Assembly: GCF_003583935.1 (NCBI RefSeq)
Contig: NZ_QYRN01000010.1
Location: forward strand, 1 to 64,000
Direction of reading: 5' to 3'
DNA from: Aureimonas flava
Lineage (GTDB): Bacteria; Pseudomonadota; Alphaproteobacteria; Rhizobiales; Rhizobiaceae
DNA length: 64,000 nt
The translations under genes and the position numbers were made by a program. Below the pieces are notes generated by a model, which saw nothing but the letters and a program-made list of their open reading frames with translations, was not told where the DNA came from and made no database searches. Below are positions 34,780 through 43,614 of the stretch, piece after piece (positions within the stretch are counted from its first letter, which is position 1; each line of letters begins with the position of its first letter).

Positions 34780-37700
34780 ATGGCCCAGACCATTCAGCTT
34801 GGAACATCTGCAACGCAGGCCGATATCGAGACGGGGCTGAACGCGCTGAAGGCGACGGGCGGCACCCTCATCCTGCCCAAGGACGCGACCATCGCGATCA
34901 CCAAGCAGATCGTCCTGTTCCTGAGCGAGCACAACGTCACGCTCGATCTGAACGGCAGCACCCTGGTCGGCAGTGGCGCCAACAGCATCCTCTACGTCGA
35001 CGCGAAGCCGTCGGGCCTGTCGTCCGTGGTGCTCGGAAGCCAGGACGGCAACGCGACGATCACCTACGGCGAGCTTCCCTCGGACCTGAAGGTCGGAAGC
35101 TGGGTCAAGGTCGTGTCCGACGACGCGCTGCCGGGCGACCACATCGATTCCACCGACAACGGTCAGCCGACGCGGCTCGGCCAGGCGGCGGAGGTGGTCG
35201 CGATCCACGGCAACACGGTGGTCCTCAAGGGCGCCCTGGTAGATCAGACCCTGTACCAGACCAACGTGCGCGCCGCGACCTTCTCGACCGCCGAGTTCGC
35301 AATCAAGAACGGCACGATCGACGGCGGGCGCGGCGACTTCCAGACCGCGAGCACGGCCGCCGACCTCATCCAGCTGCGCAACGTCGTCAACGCCGAAGTG
35401 TCCGATCTGAACCTTCTCAACGGCAGCATCGGGGTGAAGATCGTCAACGGGGTGAACGCCGAGGTCACCGACGTGTCGGCCCACAACGTCTATGCCGGCG
35501 TGCAGTCCTCGGCCTCCTACTCGACGGACATCAACGGCCTGTTCGTGGAGCATTCCAACCACGCGGTCATCGTCCACGGCGTCGGCAACGCGGCCAATTC
35601 GACCAGCGCCACCAGCTACGGCGCCGACATCGAGTTCCACGCCCAGAACGCGGTCGCCTACGACGCGAACCGCGCCGCCTTCGACTTCCATTCGGAATCG
35701 CGCGACGGTCTCTACGAGAACGTGCTCGCCTTCGATTCCCGCATGATCGCGGACTTCCGCGGCATCGGCAACGGCCTGAAGGACAGCGGCGGCGTCAACA
35801 ACGACTACGCGCTGCAGTTCTTCGAATACGGCGACGGCGATGGCCGCGACGCGGCGATCTCGAACGTCGTGGCGCGCGAGACGCAGAAATACAGCTTCAT
35901 GATCTCCGGCGACACGCGGAACAACACGGTCACCGACAGCGTGTTCGAGAGCGTCGGCAAGGGCTACAACTTCAAGTCCAGCGTCGTGTCGATGGTGAAC
36001 TCGACGATCAAGGACTCCGTCACCCAGTTGGACGACGTCCTGACCGGTTCGTCCTCGGCCGACATGCTCCTGGGCGGCAAGGGGTCCGACGTCCTCGACG
36101 GCGCAGGCGGCAGCGACTACCTCTGGGGCGGCGCGGAGGCCGACCGCCTCACCGGCGGCGAGGGCCGCGACCGCTTCGCCTATCACGCGCTCGCCGAGGG
36201 CGGGGACACGATCACCGACTTCCAGGCCGGGGCGAACGGCGACATCATCGACGTGTCCGTGCTCGCGGCTCGGCTCGGCTGGGGCACGGGCGATCCGCTC
36301 GCGGCCGGCGAGCTGCGCGCGACGGCCGCGGGCGCCGACACGCTGATCGAGGCCGCCGACGGCAATGGCGGCTGGACCGCGTTGGCGACGCTGGAGGGCG
36401 TGGACGCCGGCGCCTTCACGGCGGCCAACGTCCAGTGGCGCCTGTCCGACACGACCGCCTCGCTCGGCGCGGCGGTCTCGGCCGGTTCGGGATCCTCCGG
36501 CGCCGCGGACGGCGGCGCGACGCAGCCGGTGGCGCCGGCCTCCGTCGCGCTCGGCTTCAGCTTCTTGAACTCCGACGGGTCCGCCAGGGCCGGCGAGACG
36601 GTCCTGCTCGCCGTGCACTTCGACGAGGTGGTGAACGTCAAGGGCAGCGGCCTCGGCGTCGCCCTCAGCAACGGGGCGGTCGCGAACTATGCCTACGGCA
36701 ACGGGCGGGACACCCTGGTCTTCACCTACAAGGTGGCCGCGGGAGAGGACGCGGCCGACCTCTCGGCGGTCGGGCTGAAGCTCGGCGACGCGGCCGTGCG
36801 CTCGTCCGTGACCGGGCTGGCGGTGGACGCCGGCACGCTCGGCGGCAATCTCGGCGACAAGCTGCTGGTGGATACCAAGACGCCGGAGGCCGACCGGCCG
36901 ACCCTCGCCTTCGTCGACAGCGGCGTCCAGGGCGACGGCATCACAAACGCCCGGACGGCGACGCTGTCGGGCCTGGCGGAGGCCGGCTCCAGCATCAAGG
37001 TCCTCGACGGGGCGAGAGTGATCGGCTCCGCCGTCGCCGACGCCGACGGTGCTTGGACCTTCGACACCTGGACGCTGAACGACGGGGAGCACGTCTTCTC
37101 GGTGATCGAGACCGACGTCGCCGGCAACAGGAGCGAGGCCTCCGCGAGCGTTTCCATGGTGGTGGACGGTACGGGCCCCGCAAGGCCCGTGATGGAGGGC
37201 GCCTACGGCAAGCTCTACAGCAACGACGGCGCGGCGGTGATGACCGGCACGGCCGAGGCGCTGTCCCGGGTGGACCTCTACGACGGCGGCGTCGCGATCG
37301 GCAGCACCACCGCTGCCGCGGACGGCACGTGGTCCTTCGCCGTGAGCGATCTCGCGGCCGGAAGCCACCGCCTGACCGCCACCGCGACCGACATCGCCGG
37401 CAACACGGGAAGCGTCTCGCGCTGGCGGGACGTGGTGGTCGACCACGACGCACCCGAGATGACCGTGTCCCGGCTGACCGCCACGGCCTCGGGCGACGTG
37501 CAGCTTCGCGGCACGATCAGCGAGACGCCGGTGCAGGTCACCGTGTTCCAGGACGGCGTCGCCACGGCCACGGTGAATTCGGCCACGACGACCTGGTTCA
37601 AGAAGCTCGTGGCCGATCCGAACCAGATGCACGTCTTCACCTTCCAGGCCGAGGATGCGGCCGGAAACGTCACGACGCCGGACGAGCGCCACGTGCTCGG

Positions 37701-38013
37701 CACCGTCGGCAACGACAGGTTCGTGAGCACGGCGTCGGACGACTTCTTCACCGGCAACGGCGGCTCGGACACGTTCGTGTTCCGCACGGACGGCGGCAAC
37801 GACGTGGTCCGGGACTTCCGGGGCGGCGCGGCCTCGGCCGGTGGCGACATCCTCAGCTTCGAAGGGACGGGCTTCCACAGTCTCGCCGATGTGATGGCCG
37901 GCGCGCATCAGATCGGCACGGACGTGACGATCCAGATCGCCGACCATTCCAGCGTCACGCTGCTCAACACCAAGCTCGCGGCGCTGACGGCGGCGAACGT
38001 CCTCTTCGCCTGA
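34780..38013 (+). CDS. secreted beta-helix/RTX/Ig-like protein, putative polysaccharide C5-epimerase or lyase
   Basis: A 1077-residue modular protein without a signal peptide, as expected for type I secretion. Residues 1 to about 410 look like a right-handed parallel beta-helix (pectate-lyase type), starting with ADIETGLNALKATGGTLILP. FDFHSESRDGLYENVLAFD at 301-319 resembles the D-P-H site of mannuronan C5-epimerases (D302, H304). RTX repeats lie at about 419-467 (GGKGSDVLDGAGGSDYLWGG). A bacterial adhesin-like domain covers about 587-700, and three Ig-like repeats about 706-970, each ending in D-x-A-G-N. A second calcium-binding-like block (GNGGSDTFVF) and a C-terminal secretion signal follow. 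GGGGA precedes the ATG. AlgE epimerases share the beta-helix plus RTX plan; a lyase or adhesin role is possible. Confidence 0.82.
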   Translation: MAQTIQLGTSATQADIETGLNALKATGGTLILPKDATIAITKQIVLFLSEHNVTLDLNGSTLVGSGANSILYVDAKPSGLSSVVLGSQDGNATITYGELPSDLKVGSWVKVVSDDALPGDHIDSTDNGQPTRLGQAAEVVAIHGNTVVLKGALVDQTLYQTNVRAATFSTAEFAIKNGTIDGGRGDFQTASTAADLIQLRNVVNAEVSDLNLLNGSIGVKIVNGVNAEVTDVSAHNVYAGVQSSASYSTDINGLFVEHSNHAVIVHGVGNAANSTSATSYGADIEFHAQNAVAYDANRAAFDFHSESRDGLYENVLAFDSRMIADFRGIGNGLKDSGGVNNDYALQFFEYGDGDGRDAAISNVVARETQKYSFMISGDTRNNTVTDSVFESVGKGYNFKSSVVSMVNSTIKDSVTQLDDVLTGSSSADMLLGGKGSDVLDGAGGSDYLWGGAEADRLTGGEGRDRFAYHALAEGGDTITDFQAGANGDIIDVSVLAARLGWGTGDPLAAGELRATAAGADTLIEAADGNGGWTALATLEGVDAGAFTAANVQWRLSDTTASLGAAVSAGSGSSGAADGGATQPVAPASVALGFSFLNSDGSARAGETVLLAVHFDEVVNVKGSGLGVALSNGAVANYAYGNGRDTLVFTYKVAAGEDAADLSAVGLKLGDAAVRSSVTGLAVDAGTLGGNLGDKLLVDTKTPEADRPTLAFVDSGVQGDGITNARTATLSGLAEAGSSIKVLDGARVIGSAVADADGAWTFDTWTLNDGEHVFSVIETDVAGNRSEASASVSMVVDGTGPARPVMEGAYGKLYSNDGAAVMTGTAEALSRVDLYDGGVAIGSTTAAADGTWSFAVSDLAAGSHRLTATATDIAGNTGSVSRWRDVVVDHDAPEMTVSRLTATASGDVQLRGTISETPVQVTVFQDGVATATVNSATTTWFKKLVADPNQMHVFTFQAEDAAGNVTTPDERHVLGTVGNDRFVSTASDDFFTGNGGSDTFVFRTDGGNDVVRDFRGGAASAGGDILSFEGTGFHSLADVMAGAHQIGTDVTIQIADHSSVTLLNTKLAALTAANVLFA

Positions 38014-38194
38014 GCCGCGGGGCGACCGCGTCCACGCGCGGCGCGCCGGGCCCGATCTATCCAACAGGCACGCATGCGGCTAGAACCGTCGTCATTGCGA
38101 TGCAGCATCCTCGATGCCGCAGCCCGGCGGCGTTTCCCGCGCCGGTCGAGTTCGGGGGCGCGGCAGGGATGCCAAGCTGGAGAACGGAATAGGT

Positions 38195-38731
38195 ATGTCC
38201 AAGGCGCGAACGCTACCCAGCCTCAACCGCTTCCTCGGGATCCGCAAGCTGATCGTCCGGTCGAAGTGGTGGATCTACTGCCGCGTCTGGCAGATGGATA
38301 TCCATCCCACGGCCAATTTCTCCTTGAGCGCGCGCTTCGACAAGACGTTTCCGCGTGGCGTGCATGTCGGCGAGCGCAGCTACGTGGCGTTCGATGCCGC
38401 GATCCTCACGCACGACATGACGCGCGGCCTCTATCTCCACACCCGCATCGGCCGACATTGCTTCATCGGCGCCCGTAGCATCATCCTGCCGGGCATCCAG
38501 ATCGGCGACGGCAGCATCGTCGGCTCGGGCAGCGTCGTCACCAAGGACGTGCCGCCCCGCTCCGTCGTCGCCGGCAACCCGGCGCGGATCATCCGCAGCG
38601 ACGTCGAGGTCGGTCCCTACGGGCGCTTTCCCAGTGCCAACGCGACCGGCAACGCGCTGTGGGAGGCGGAGGAGGTCCGCGTGCGGGAAGCGCGCGCCGC
38701 AGCCGCGACGGGGGCCTCGTCCTCGTCCTGA
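38195..38731 (+). CDS. hexapeptide-repeat acyltransferase, WcaF-like
   Basis: A 178-residue left-handed beta-helix O-acetyltransferase, cytoplasmic, which probably acetylates an EPS sugar. Hexapeptide repeats run from about residue 50 to 135: [20 protein letters not shown], then [39 protein letters not shown] and [10 protein letters not shown], the usual closing element. ILTHDM carries the catalytic-type histidine. The C-terminal 40 residues are Ala/Glu/Arg-rich. I chose the ATG at 38195 after GGAATAGG; the frame is open upstream to 38114 but is Arg/Gly-rich there. It lies 181 bases after the beta-helix RTX gene. Confidence 0.87.
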   Translation: MSKARTLPSLNRFLGIRKLIVRSKWWIYCRVWQMDIHPTANFSLSARFDKTFPRGVHVGERSYVAFDAAILTHDMTRGLYLHTRIGRHCFIGARSIILPGIQIGDGSIVGSGSVVTKDVPPRSVVAGNPARIIRSDVEVGPYGRFPSANATGNALWEAEEVRVREARAAAATGASSSS

Positions 38732-38821
38732 CGCGGTCGCGAGCCGAACCGGGCCGAGCCCGGACGCGGCGCAAGCCTCCCAATCCTATCGAATGGACCG
38801 CGAACCGGAGCGCGCGCAGAC
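38732..38821. other. spacer before the RTX remnant
   Basis: Ninety GC-rich bases between the acyltransferase stop and the start of the decayed RTX frame. I see no promoter, hairpin or gene. Together with the remnant and the spacer after it, this makes a 584-base stretch (38732-39315) without an intact gene. Confidence 0.4.
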
Positions 38822-39127
38822 GTGCCGGTCGAGCCGACCGGGGGCCGCGCGAGCACCCGTCTCGGCGACGAAACCGTATCCGACCGCCTGCTCCCCGCCT
38901 CGGGGGACGTCACAGCGCAGGCGGGCAGCCGTGTCGACGCGATCGTCGACGCCTCGGACTTCTCGATCGGCGCCGAGGCGACGGCCGACCATGCGCGGGT
39001 GATCCGCGACACGGCCACCGGCTCCCTGCTGTGCGACGCCGACGGCACCGGTTCGGCCGCAGCCCAGGACATCGCCTTCATCGACAAGAGCGTCGCGCTC
39101 GCCGACGACCGCATCCTGCTCGCCCGA
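38822..39127 (+). pseudogene. decayed C-terminus of an RTX secretion substrate
   Basis: The frame codes, at 38948-39124, for 59 residues from DASDFSIGAEATADHARVI to DDRILLA. These align without gaps to the last 59 residues of the RTX protein at 13466-14506 (43 identical by hand count). At the place where the intact gene has its TGA stop this copy has CGA (39125-39127), and the frame runs on into unrelated Arg-rich sequence that overlaps the next gene. The part upstream, 38822-38947, has no RTX repeats and no clear similarity. This looks like the remains of a duplicated secretion-signal module, left by deletion of the rest of the gene. Confidence 0.75.
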
Positions 39128-39315
39128 CCCGCACGCGGCGCCTCCATCTCCGCGGGGGTCAGAGGCCGGGATCTGCGACCCCGTCCCGCTTCCCAACCCC
39201 GTGCGGGACCAGGCACCGCCCGACGGTCCAGCGCGGCATGTTGCGGTGCACCGCCTTGTGGCGGACACGCCGATCGGGCAGTGTCCACCCGAACGCGACG
39301 CAGGGCCGGCCAGCG
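39128..39315. other. spacer after the RTX remnant
   Basis: GC-rich sequence leading to the polymerase start. The remnant's frame stays open across it with a low-complexity Arg/Ala/Cys composition. I see no strong promoter, and the ribosome binding site of the next gene is weak. Confidence 0.4.
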
Positions 39316-40536
39316 ATGCCATTCCGACTGATGTATCTGGCCGCCTACGCGGCCTTCATCCTGAACCTCGGCGACCTCTTCAAGATCGAGGCGGCGAACG
39401 CGCTGGTGAAGTCGCTGTTCCTGCTGGCAGGCGCGCTGTTCCTGGTCGGCCGGGAGTTGAACCCCTTCGCGCTGGCCAATCTCCTGATCGTCACCGTGAT
39501 GATCTTCTTCCTGGGGTCGATGACCGACTACCCGGACTTCCAGTGGTCCTATCTGCTCAACGCCCTGAACCAATACATGCTGATCTACCTGCTCCTGTCG
39601 GCGCGGCCCACCGCCGCCGACCGGGACACGGTCCTGATCTCGGCGGCCTGGTTCGCCGTCGCCTGTTCCGTCCTCGGGCTCATGTACCAGGTTGCGGGAC
39701 TGCGCACCGCCTTCCCGGTCGAGTTCAACACGGGGCAGAACCGTTTCTCCGGTTCCCTCAACGCCGCGTTCCTCGGTGGGTTCGCCATGTCGGGCATGCT
39801 GGCCTCCTTGCTCCTGACGGAACTCGGACGACCCCGCTACTATATCCTCCTCCTGCTGAACGCAGGCGTGATGATCGCGACCGGTGCGCGCGTCGCCCTC
39901 GCGGTGGCGGTCGGCGTGTGCGGTCTGGCCTTCCTGTTCTCCAAACGGCGCACCGCGAGCCAGAAGATCACCGGCATCGCGGCCGGCGTCGCGGCGGCCT
40001 GCGTGATCGGGCCGATCGCCTACGTGCGCTACGCGGCGCGCATGTCGGGCAGCGGGCTGAGCGGGCGCGAGATCATGTGGCCGTGGCTGGAGGAGCTCTC
40101 GGCCAGGTATCCCGACTTCGGCATCGGCTTCGGCCACCAGTACTGGTCGACGCCGCGCGAGATCTACATCCTGTTCTCCTCGATGGCCGCGCACAACGAC
40201 TACCTGCGGCTCCTGGTCGAACTCGGCCATGTCGGGGTCTGGGTCTTCTACATCCTCCTGGTCGCGACGGTCTGGTACACGAAGACGATATGGGGCGGGC
40301 GGGACCCCGTCCCGCTCTTCGCGCTGGCGGGCTTCCTCGCCATCTCGATCACCGACAACGCGCTGGCCACCCCCACCCATTTCCTCCTCGTGCTGGTCGG
40401 CATGTTCGCCGCCTGCGGCACCCACCGGAACGAGGCGGCGGCCCGCCCGCCGGCGGCACCGTCGCGGGTGCGGGGGGCGCCGCGCCGCTTCGGGGCGACG
40501 GAGGGCAACCTCGCGGGAAAGGCCGCCACGCCATGA
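39316..40536 (+). CDS. Wzy/O-antigen-ligase-like membrane protein
   Basis: A 406-residue polytopic inner-membrane protein with about ten helices, the third O-antigen-ligase-like protein of the window. Family features are FNTGQNRFSGSLNAAFLGGF near residue 135, the basic/aromatic periplasmic loop SGREIMWPWLEELSARYPDF near 252 and SMAAHNDYLRLLVELGHVGV near 292, where H-N-D-Y-L-R is the Wzy_C signature. It would polymerise or ligate lipid-linked sugar repeats. The ATG at 39316 is chosen by family length; the frame is open much further upstream. The acyltransferase-3 gene overlaps its stop by four bases, so they form an operon. Confidence 0.85.
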   Translation: MPFRLMYLAAYAAFILNLGDLFKIEAANALVKSLFLLAGALFLVGRELNPFALANLLIVTVMIFFLGSMTDYPDFQWSYLLNALNQYMLIYLLLSARPTAADRDTVLISAAWFAVACSVLGLMYQVAGLRTAFPVEFNTGQNRFSGSLNAAFLGGFAMSGMLASLLLTELGRPRYYILLLLNAGVMIATGARVALAVAVGVCGLAFLFSKRRTASQKITGIAAGVAAACVIGPIAYVRYAARMSGSGLSGREIMWPWLEELSARYPDFGIGFGHQYWSTPREIYILFSSMAAHNDYLRLLVELGHVGVWVFYILLVATVWYTKTIWGGRDPVPLFALAGFLAISITDNALATPTHFLLVLVGMFAACGTHRNEAAARPPAAPSRVRGAPRRFGATEGNLAGKAATP

Positions 40537-41585
40537 CGCGGCACTACCTGGCGCTCGACGGCATGCGCGGCGTCGCGGCGCTCGCCGTCGTGCTCTACCA
40601 CATCGCCGCAGTGCCCCACCTGAGGGCGCCGTCCGGCTACCTCGCGGTGGACTTCTTCTTCGCGCTGAGCGGGTTCGTGATCGCCCACGCCTACCGCAGG
40701 CGGCTCCTCGACGGGATGTCCTTCGCCGAATTCACCATGCTGCGCATCGCGCGGCTCTATCCGGTGCTCCTGCTCGGCTTCCTTCTCGCGTCCATGCGCG
40801 GCGCGGCGCTCCTGTTGCTTGGCGATCCGGGGGCGCCGTCGATCGAGGAGCTCGTCTCCGGCAGCACGCTCAACCTCGTTCTCCTGCCGACCCCGATCGT
40901 CGGCGCCTACATGTTCCTGAACGTGCCGGCCTGGTCCCTGATGTTCGAGATCATCGCCAACCTCGCCTATGCGCGGTGGGTGGGGCTGCTGACCAGCGGC
41001 GCGCTGGTCGGCGTGCTCCTCGTCTCGGGCGTCCTCCTCGTGCCGGTGGCCTACGCCGGCCTGTTCGGCGCCGGCGGCACGATCGACACCTTCCATGTCG
41101 GCCTGGTCCGGGTGATCTTCTCGTTCTCCATGGGCCTGCTCCTGCACGGTCTGCGCGAACGTTTCCCGGCGCTGACGCTCAATCCCTATCTCCTGGTCGC
41201 CCTTTTGTTCGCCGCGCTGGCCGCGCCGATCGCGCACCCGCTCTACGACCTCGTGTTCGTGGTCGTGCTCACGCCCGCCTTCCTGATCCTCGGGGCGAAC
41301 AGCCGGTCGTTCCTCGGTGCGAAATGGCTGGGCGAGATCTCCTATCCGGTCTATGCGCTGCATTATTCGCTGCTCTCGATCGGCAGCCTCGCGGCGGGCA
41401 AGGCGGGAATTCCGCCCTGGGTCGGCATGGTCGGCCTCGTCGCGGCCTTCTGCCTCGCGACGCCGCTCCTCACCCAGTTCTACGACATCCCCTTCCGGCA
41501 GCGCCTCCGGCAGGCGATGGGCCGGGCGCTCGCCCTGGCGGAGCCACGCGCGGGGGCCGACGCCTCGTCGGGGCGTTCGGCCTGA
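40533..41585 (+). CDS. acyltransferase 3 family membrane protein
   Basis: A 350-residue protein with about ten transmembrane helices of the OafA/ExoZ/NodX acyltransferase family. These O-acetylate surface polysaccharides, using an acyl donor from the cytoplasm. The catalytic-type opening ALDGMRGVAALAVVLYHIAA is present, followed by VDFFFALSGFVIAHAYRRRL, the RIARLYPVLLLGF segment and WSLMFEIIANLAYARW near residue 130. There is no extra SGNH domain. The start overlaps the polymerase stop (ATGA). It converges on the AraC gene, and an inverted repeat lies between them. Confidence 0.9.
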   Translation: MTRHYLALDGMRGVAALAVVLYHIAAVPHLRAPSGYLAVDFFFALSGFVIAHAYRRRLLDGMSFAEFTMLRIARLYPVLLLGFLLASMRGAALLLLGDPGAPSIEELVSGSTLNLVLLPTPIVGAYMFLNVPAWSLMFEIIANLAYARWVGLLTSGALVGVLLVSGVLLVPVAYAGLFGAGGTIDTFHVGLVRVIFSFSMGLLLHGLRERFPALTLNPYLLVALLFAALAAPIAHPLYDLVFVVVLTPAFLILGANSRSFLGAKWLGEISYPVYALHYSLLSIGSLAAGKAGIPPWVGMVGLVAAFCLATPLLTQFYDIPFRQRLRQAMGRALALAEPRAGADASSGRSA

Positions 41586-41587
41586 AT

Positions 41588-41625
41588 CGACCGGAGCGTC
41601 GTTCGTCCGCCCCACCCTCCGGTCG
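41588..41625. terminator. inverted repeat between convergent genes
   Basis: CGACCGGAG (41588-41596) pairs with CTCCGGTCG (41617-41625), a perfect 9-bp stem with a 20-base loop, in the 45 bases between the acyltransferase and AraC stop codons. Large loop and no T run; terminator role is tentative. Confidence 0.4.
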
Positions 41626-41630
41626 CGGCG

Positions 41631-42683
41631 TCAGGCGACCCGGCGGCTCGTCTGCGAGGGCGTGCAGCCGTAGCGCTGGCGGTAGCGCCGCGAGAACTCG
41701 CCCATGTGGAGGAAGCCCCAGCGATAGGCGATCTGCGACACCGCGAGCCGCCCGCCATTGGCCAGGAGGTCGGCATGGGCGCGTTCCATGCGGCGGTCGA
41801 GGATGTAGCCGAGGGGCGTGCGGCCGGTATGGGCCCGGAAGGCCGACTGGAGCGTGCGGACGCTGACCCGGGCGGCCGCCGCGACGCTGCCCACCGTGAG
41901 CGCCTCGCCGAGGTGAGCCTCGATGTAGTCCACACCACGCGCCACGACGGCCGCGGCGTTGCTCGATGCGTCCGAGCTGTCGCTCGGCCAGGCCGACAGG
42001 ATCTGGTTCAGGAGGAGATCGACAAGGAGCGGTCCCGTCAGCATATCGGCCATGCTGCCCATGTGGGCACCGATCTGACGGATCGTGTGCACGAGCGCGT
42101 TGAGGCGCGGGCCCTCGAGCTTCACCGTCGGCTGAAAGCGGACGAACGGCGCGCGCTCGCCTTCCAGTGCCTCGCGGCGGATCGCCAGTTCGCGCATGCC
42201 CACGGCACAGCACAGAACGTGCGCGCCCGGCTCGAAGCGGGTGGCGAGCGTCTCCTGGGACTGGAGGATGCTGGCGCTCCCCACCGGAACTTCGCGCTCA
42301 TGGCCGGCGGATCGGACGACCAGGCCGCCATCCAGCGGAATGCGGATCGTGAAGGCGTCACGAACGGCGACCGGCACGCTTTCGAGACCCGTAGGCGAGG
42401 CGACGGTCCAGATCGCCAGATCGGGCACGCAGACCCCGGACAGGTCGAACTCGGGCGTGCGGAGGCCCAGCGGACGGATCACGTGTGGGGTGTCCGCCGC
42501 CTCGGTCAGCTTCTCGAAGTCGTCCGATGTGATCACGTGGTGTCGGAACACGTTCCGACGGGCGCACGTTCCGTGCGGCGCGGCTTGCGAACCCTTCACG
42601 GTGCGAAGCAGATGGTCGTCCCTCGGCGATATCGCGACGGCGCGGCTCACGGTTCCTCCCGCAGTCGTTCCAACGACCGCCAC
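41631..42683 (-). CDS. AraC-family transcriptional regulator
   Basis: A 350-residue regulator with an N-terminal cupin-like sensing domain (AraC_binding_2 type, about residues 50-210, including GVCVPDLAIWTV and VPVGSASILQSQETLATRF). The C-terminal AraC double helix-turn-helix covers about 250-350: EALTVGSVAAAARVSVRTLQ, AFRAHTGRTPLGYILDRRME and IAYRWGFLHMGEFSRRYRQR. It starts with GTG at 42683 behind an AT-rich upstream stretch. It lies 127 bases beyond the end of the fhuC-like gene on the same strand, so it might control the iron importer, as PchR-type regulators do, but the sensed ligand is unknown. Confidence 0.87.
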   Translation of the reverse strand: MAVVGTTAGGTVSRAVAISPRDDHLLRTVKGSQAAPHGTCARRNVFRHHVITSDDFEKLTEAADTPHVIRPLGLRTPEFDLSGVCVPDLAIWTVASPTGLESVPVAVRDAFTIRIPLDGGLVVRSAGHEREVPVGSASILQSQETLATRFEPGAHVLCCAVGMRELAIRREALEGERAPFVRFQPTVKLEGPRLNALVHTIRQIGAHMGSMADMLTGPLLVDLLLNQILSAWPSDSSDASSNAAAVVARGVDYIEAHLGEALTVGSVAAAARVSVRTLQSAFRAHTGRTPLGYILDRRMERAHADLLANGGRLAVSQIAYRWGFLHMGEFSRRYRQRYGCTPSQTSRRVA

Positions 42684-42810
42684 TCAATCCGGAGTTGAGA
42701 CGGCGCGAGTTATCGGCATGGTCACGAGGCGTCAAGATGGGATATCATCTAATATCGACTTATAGTTGAACTAACTTACGATCTGGTCGGCCCGTTGCGG
42801 GGTCCTCCCG
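42684..42810 (-). promoter_or_regulatory. AT-rich upstream region of the AraC gene
   Basis: The 127 bases between fhuC and the AraC gene contain a marked AT-rich block at 42730-42778 (GGGATATCATCTAATATCGA and ACTTATAGTTGAACTAAC) in an otherwise GC-rich genome. This is where I would expect the regulator's own promoter. No operator repeat is certain. Confidence 0.45.
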
Positions 42811-43614
42811 TCACAGGGGGATCGCCACCGGCTCGGGCCGGCCGGGATGGGCGAGGATCGCCATGGGCACGCCGTAGATCCGCTCCAGTGCCGTGGCGGT
42901 GACCACCGCTTCGGGTTCACCGCGCGCCGCCAGTCGTCCGCCCTTCAGCGCAACGATCTCGTCGCAGAAGCGGGCGGCCATGTTGATGTCGTGCAGCACC
43001 ACCACCACGCCGACGCCCCTCGCGTGGCTGAGACGGCGCACCAGGCCGAGCACCTCGATCTGGTGGGCGACGTCGAGCGCCGAGATCGGCTCGTCCAGGA
43101 GCAGGCAGCCGGCGTCCTGGGCCACCAGCATGGCGAGCCAGGCACGTTGGCGCTCGCCGCCGGACAGGGCGTCCACCGGCCGGTCGGCGAAAGGCAGGGT
43201 GCCGGTCGCCTCCAGGGCCTCCTCGACATGGGCGCGGTCGGCTGCGGAGAAGCGCCCGAACGGCCCGTGCCAGGGATACCGCCCGAGGGCGGCGAGCTCG
43301 CGCACCAGGAGGCCGGGCGCGGGCGGCGTCGTCTGCGGCAGGTAGGCGACGTGGCGGGCGAAGTCGCGCTCGCCCCAGGCGCCGAGCTCGCGCCCGCCGA
43401 AGCGCACATGCCCCGAGGTCGGCCGTTCCTGCCGGGCGAGGAGCTTCAGCAGCGTCGACTTGCCCGACCCGTTGTGGCCGACCAGCCCGACGACGCGCCC
43501 CGGCGGCAGGTCGAGGGTGAGCGGTTCGAGAAGCACGCGGCCGGGAACCGCGAAGGACGCGTCCTCCAGTGCGAAGGCGAGAGCGGGGCGGGGCGGGGCT
43601 GAGACGTGGTTCAT
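42811..43614 (-). CDS. fhuC: ferric-siderophore ABC transporter ATP-binding protein
   Basis: A 267-residue ATPase of the FhuC/FecE group that powers uptake of ferric hydroxamates or related complexes through the inner membrane. Walker A is VGHNGSGKSTLLKLL near residue 45. The Q-loop follows (VAYLPQTTPP), then the signature LSGGERQRAWLAMLVAQD, Walker B LLLDEPISALDVAHQIEVL and the switch histidine in VVVVLHDINMAARFCDE. FGRYPWHGPFGRF-like sequence around residue 110 is typical of FhuC. The start overlaps the stop of the permease gene by four bases. It is the last gene of the fhuD-fhuB-fhuC operon. Confidence 0.9.
   Translation of the reverse strand: MNHVSAPPRPALAFALEDASFAVPGRVLLEPLTLDLPPGRVVGLVGHNGSGKSTLLKLLARQERPTSGHVRFGGRELGAWGERDFARHVAYLPQTTPPAPGLLVRELAALGRYPWHGPFGRFSAADRAHVEEALEATGTLPFADRPVDALSGGERQRAWLAMLVAQDAGCLLLDEPISALDVAHQIEVLGLVRRLSHARGVGVVVVLHDINMAARFCDEIVALKGGRLAARGEPEAVVTATALERIYGVPMAILAHPGRPEPVAIPL

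Noticed and set aside
36322-36333. T-A-A-G in the 1077-residue RTX protein (from residue 515), resembling a LapG cleavage site
   Set aside because: LapG sites lie near the N-terminus after a retention module; a four-residue match in an Ala-rich protein is expected by chance.
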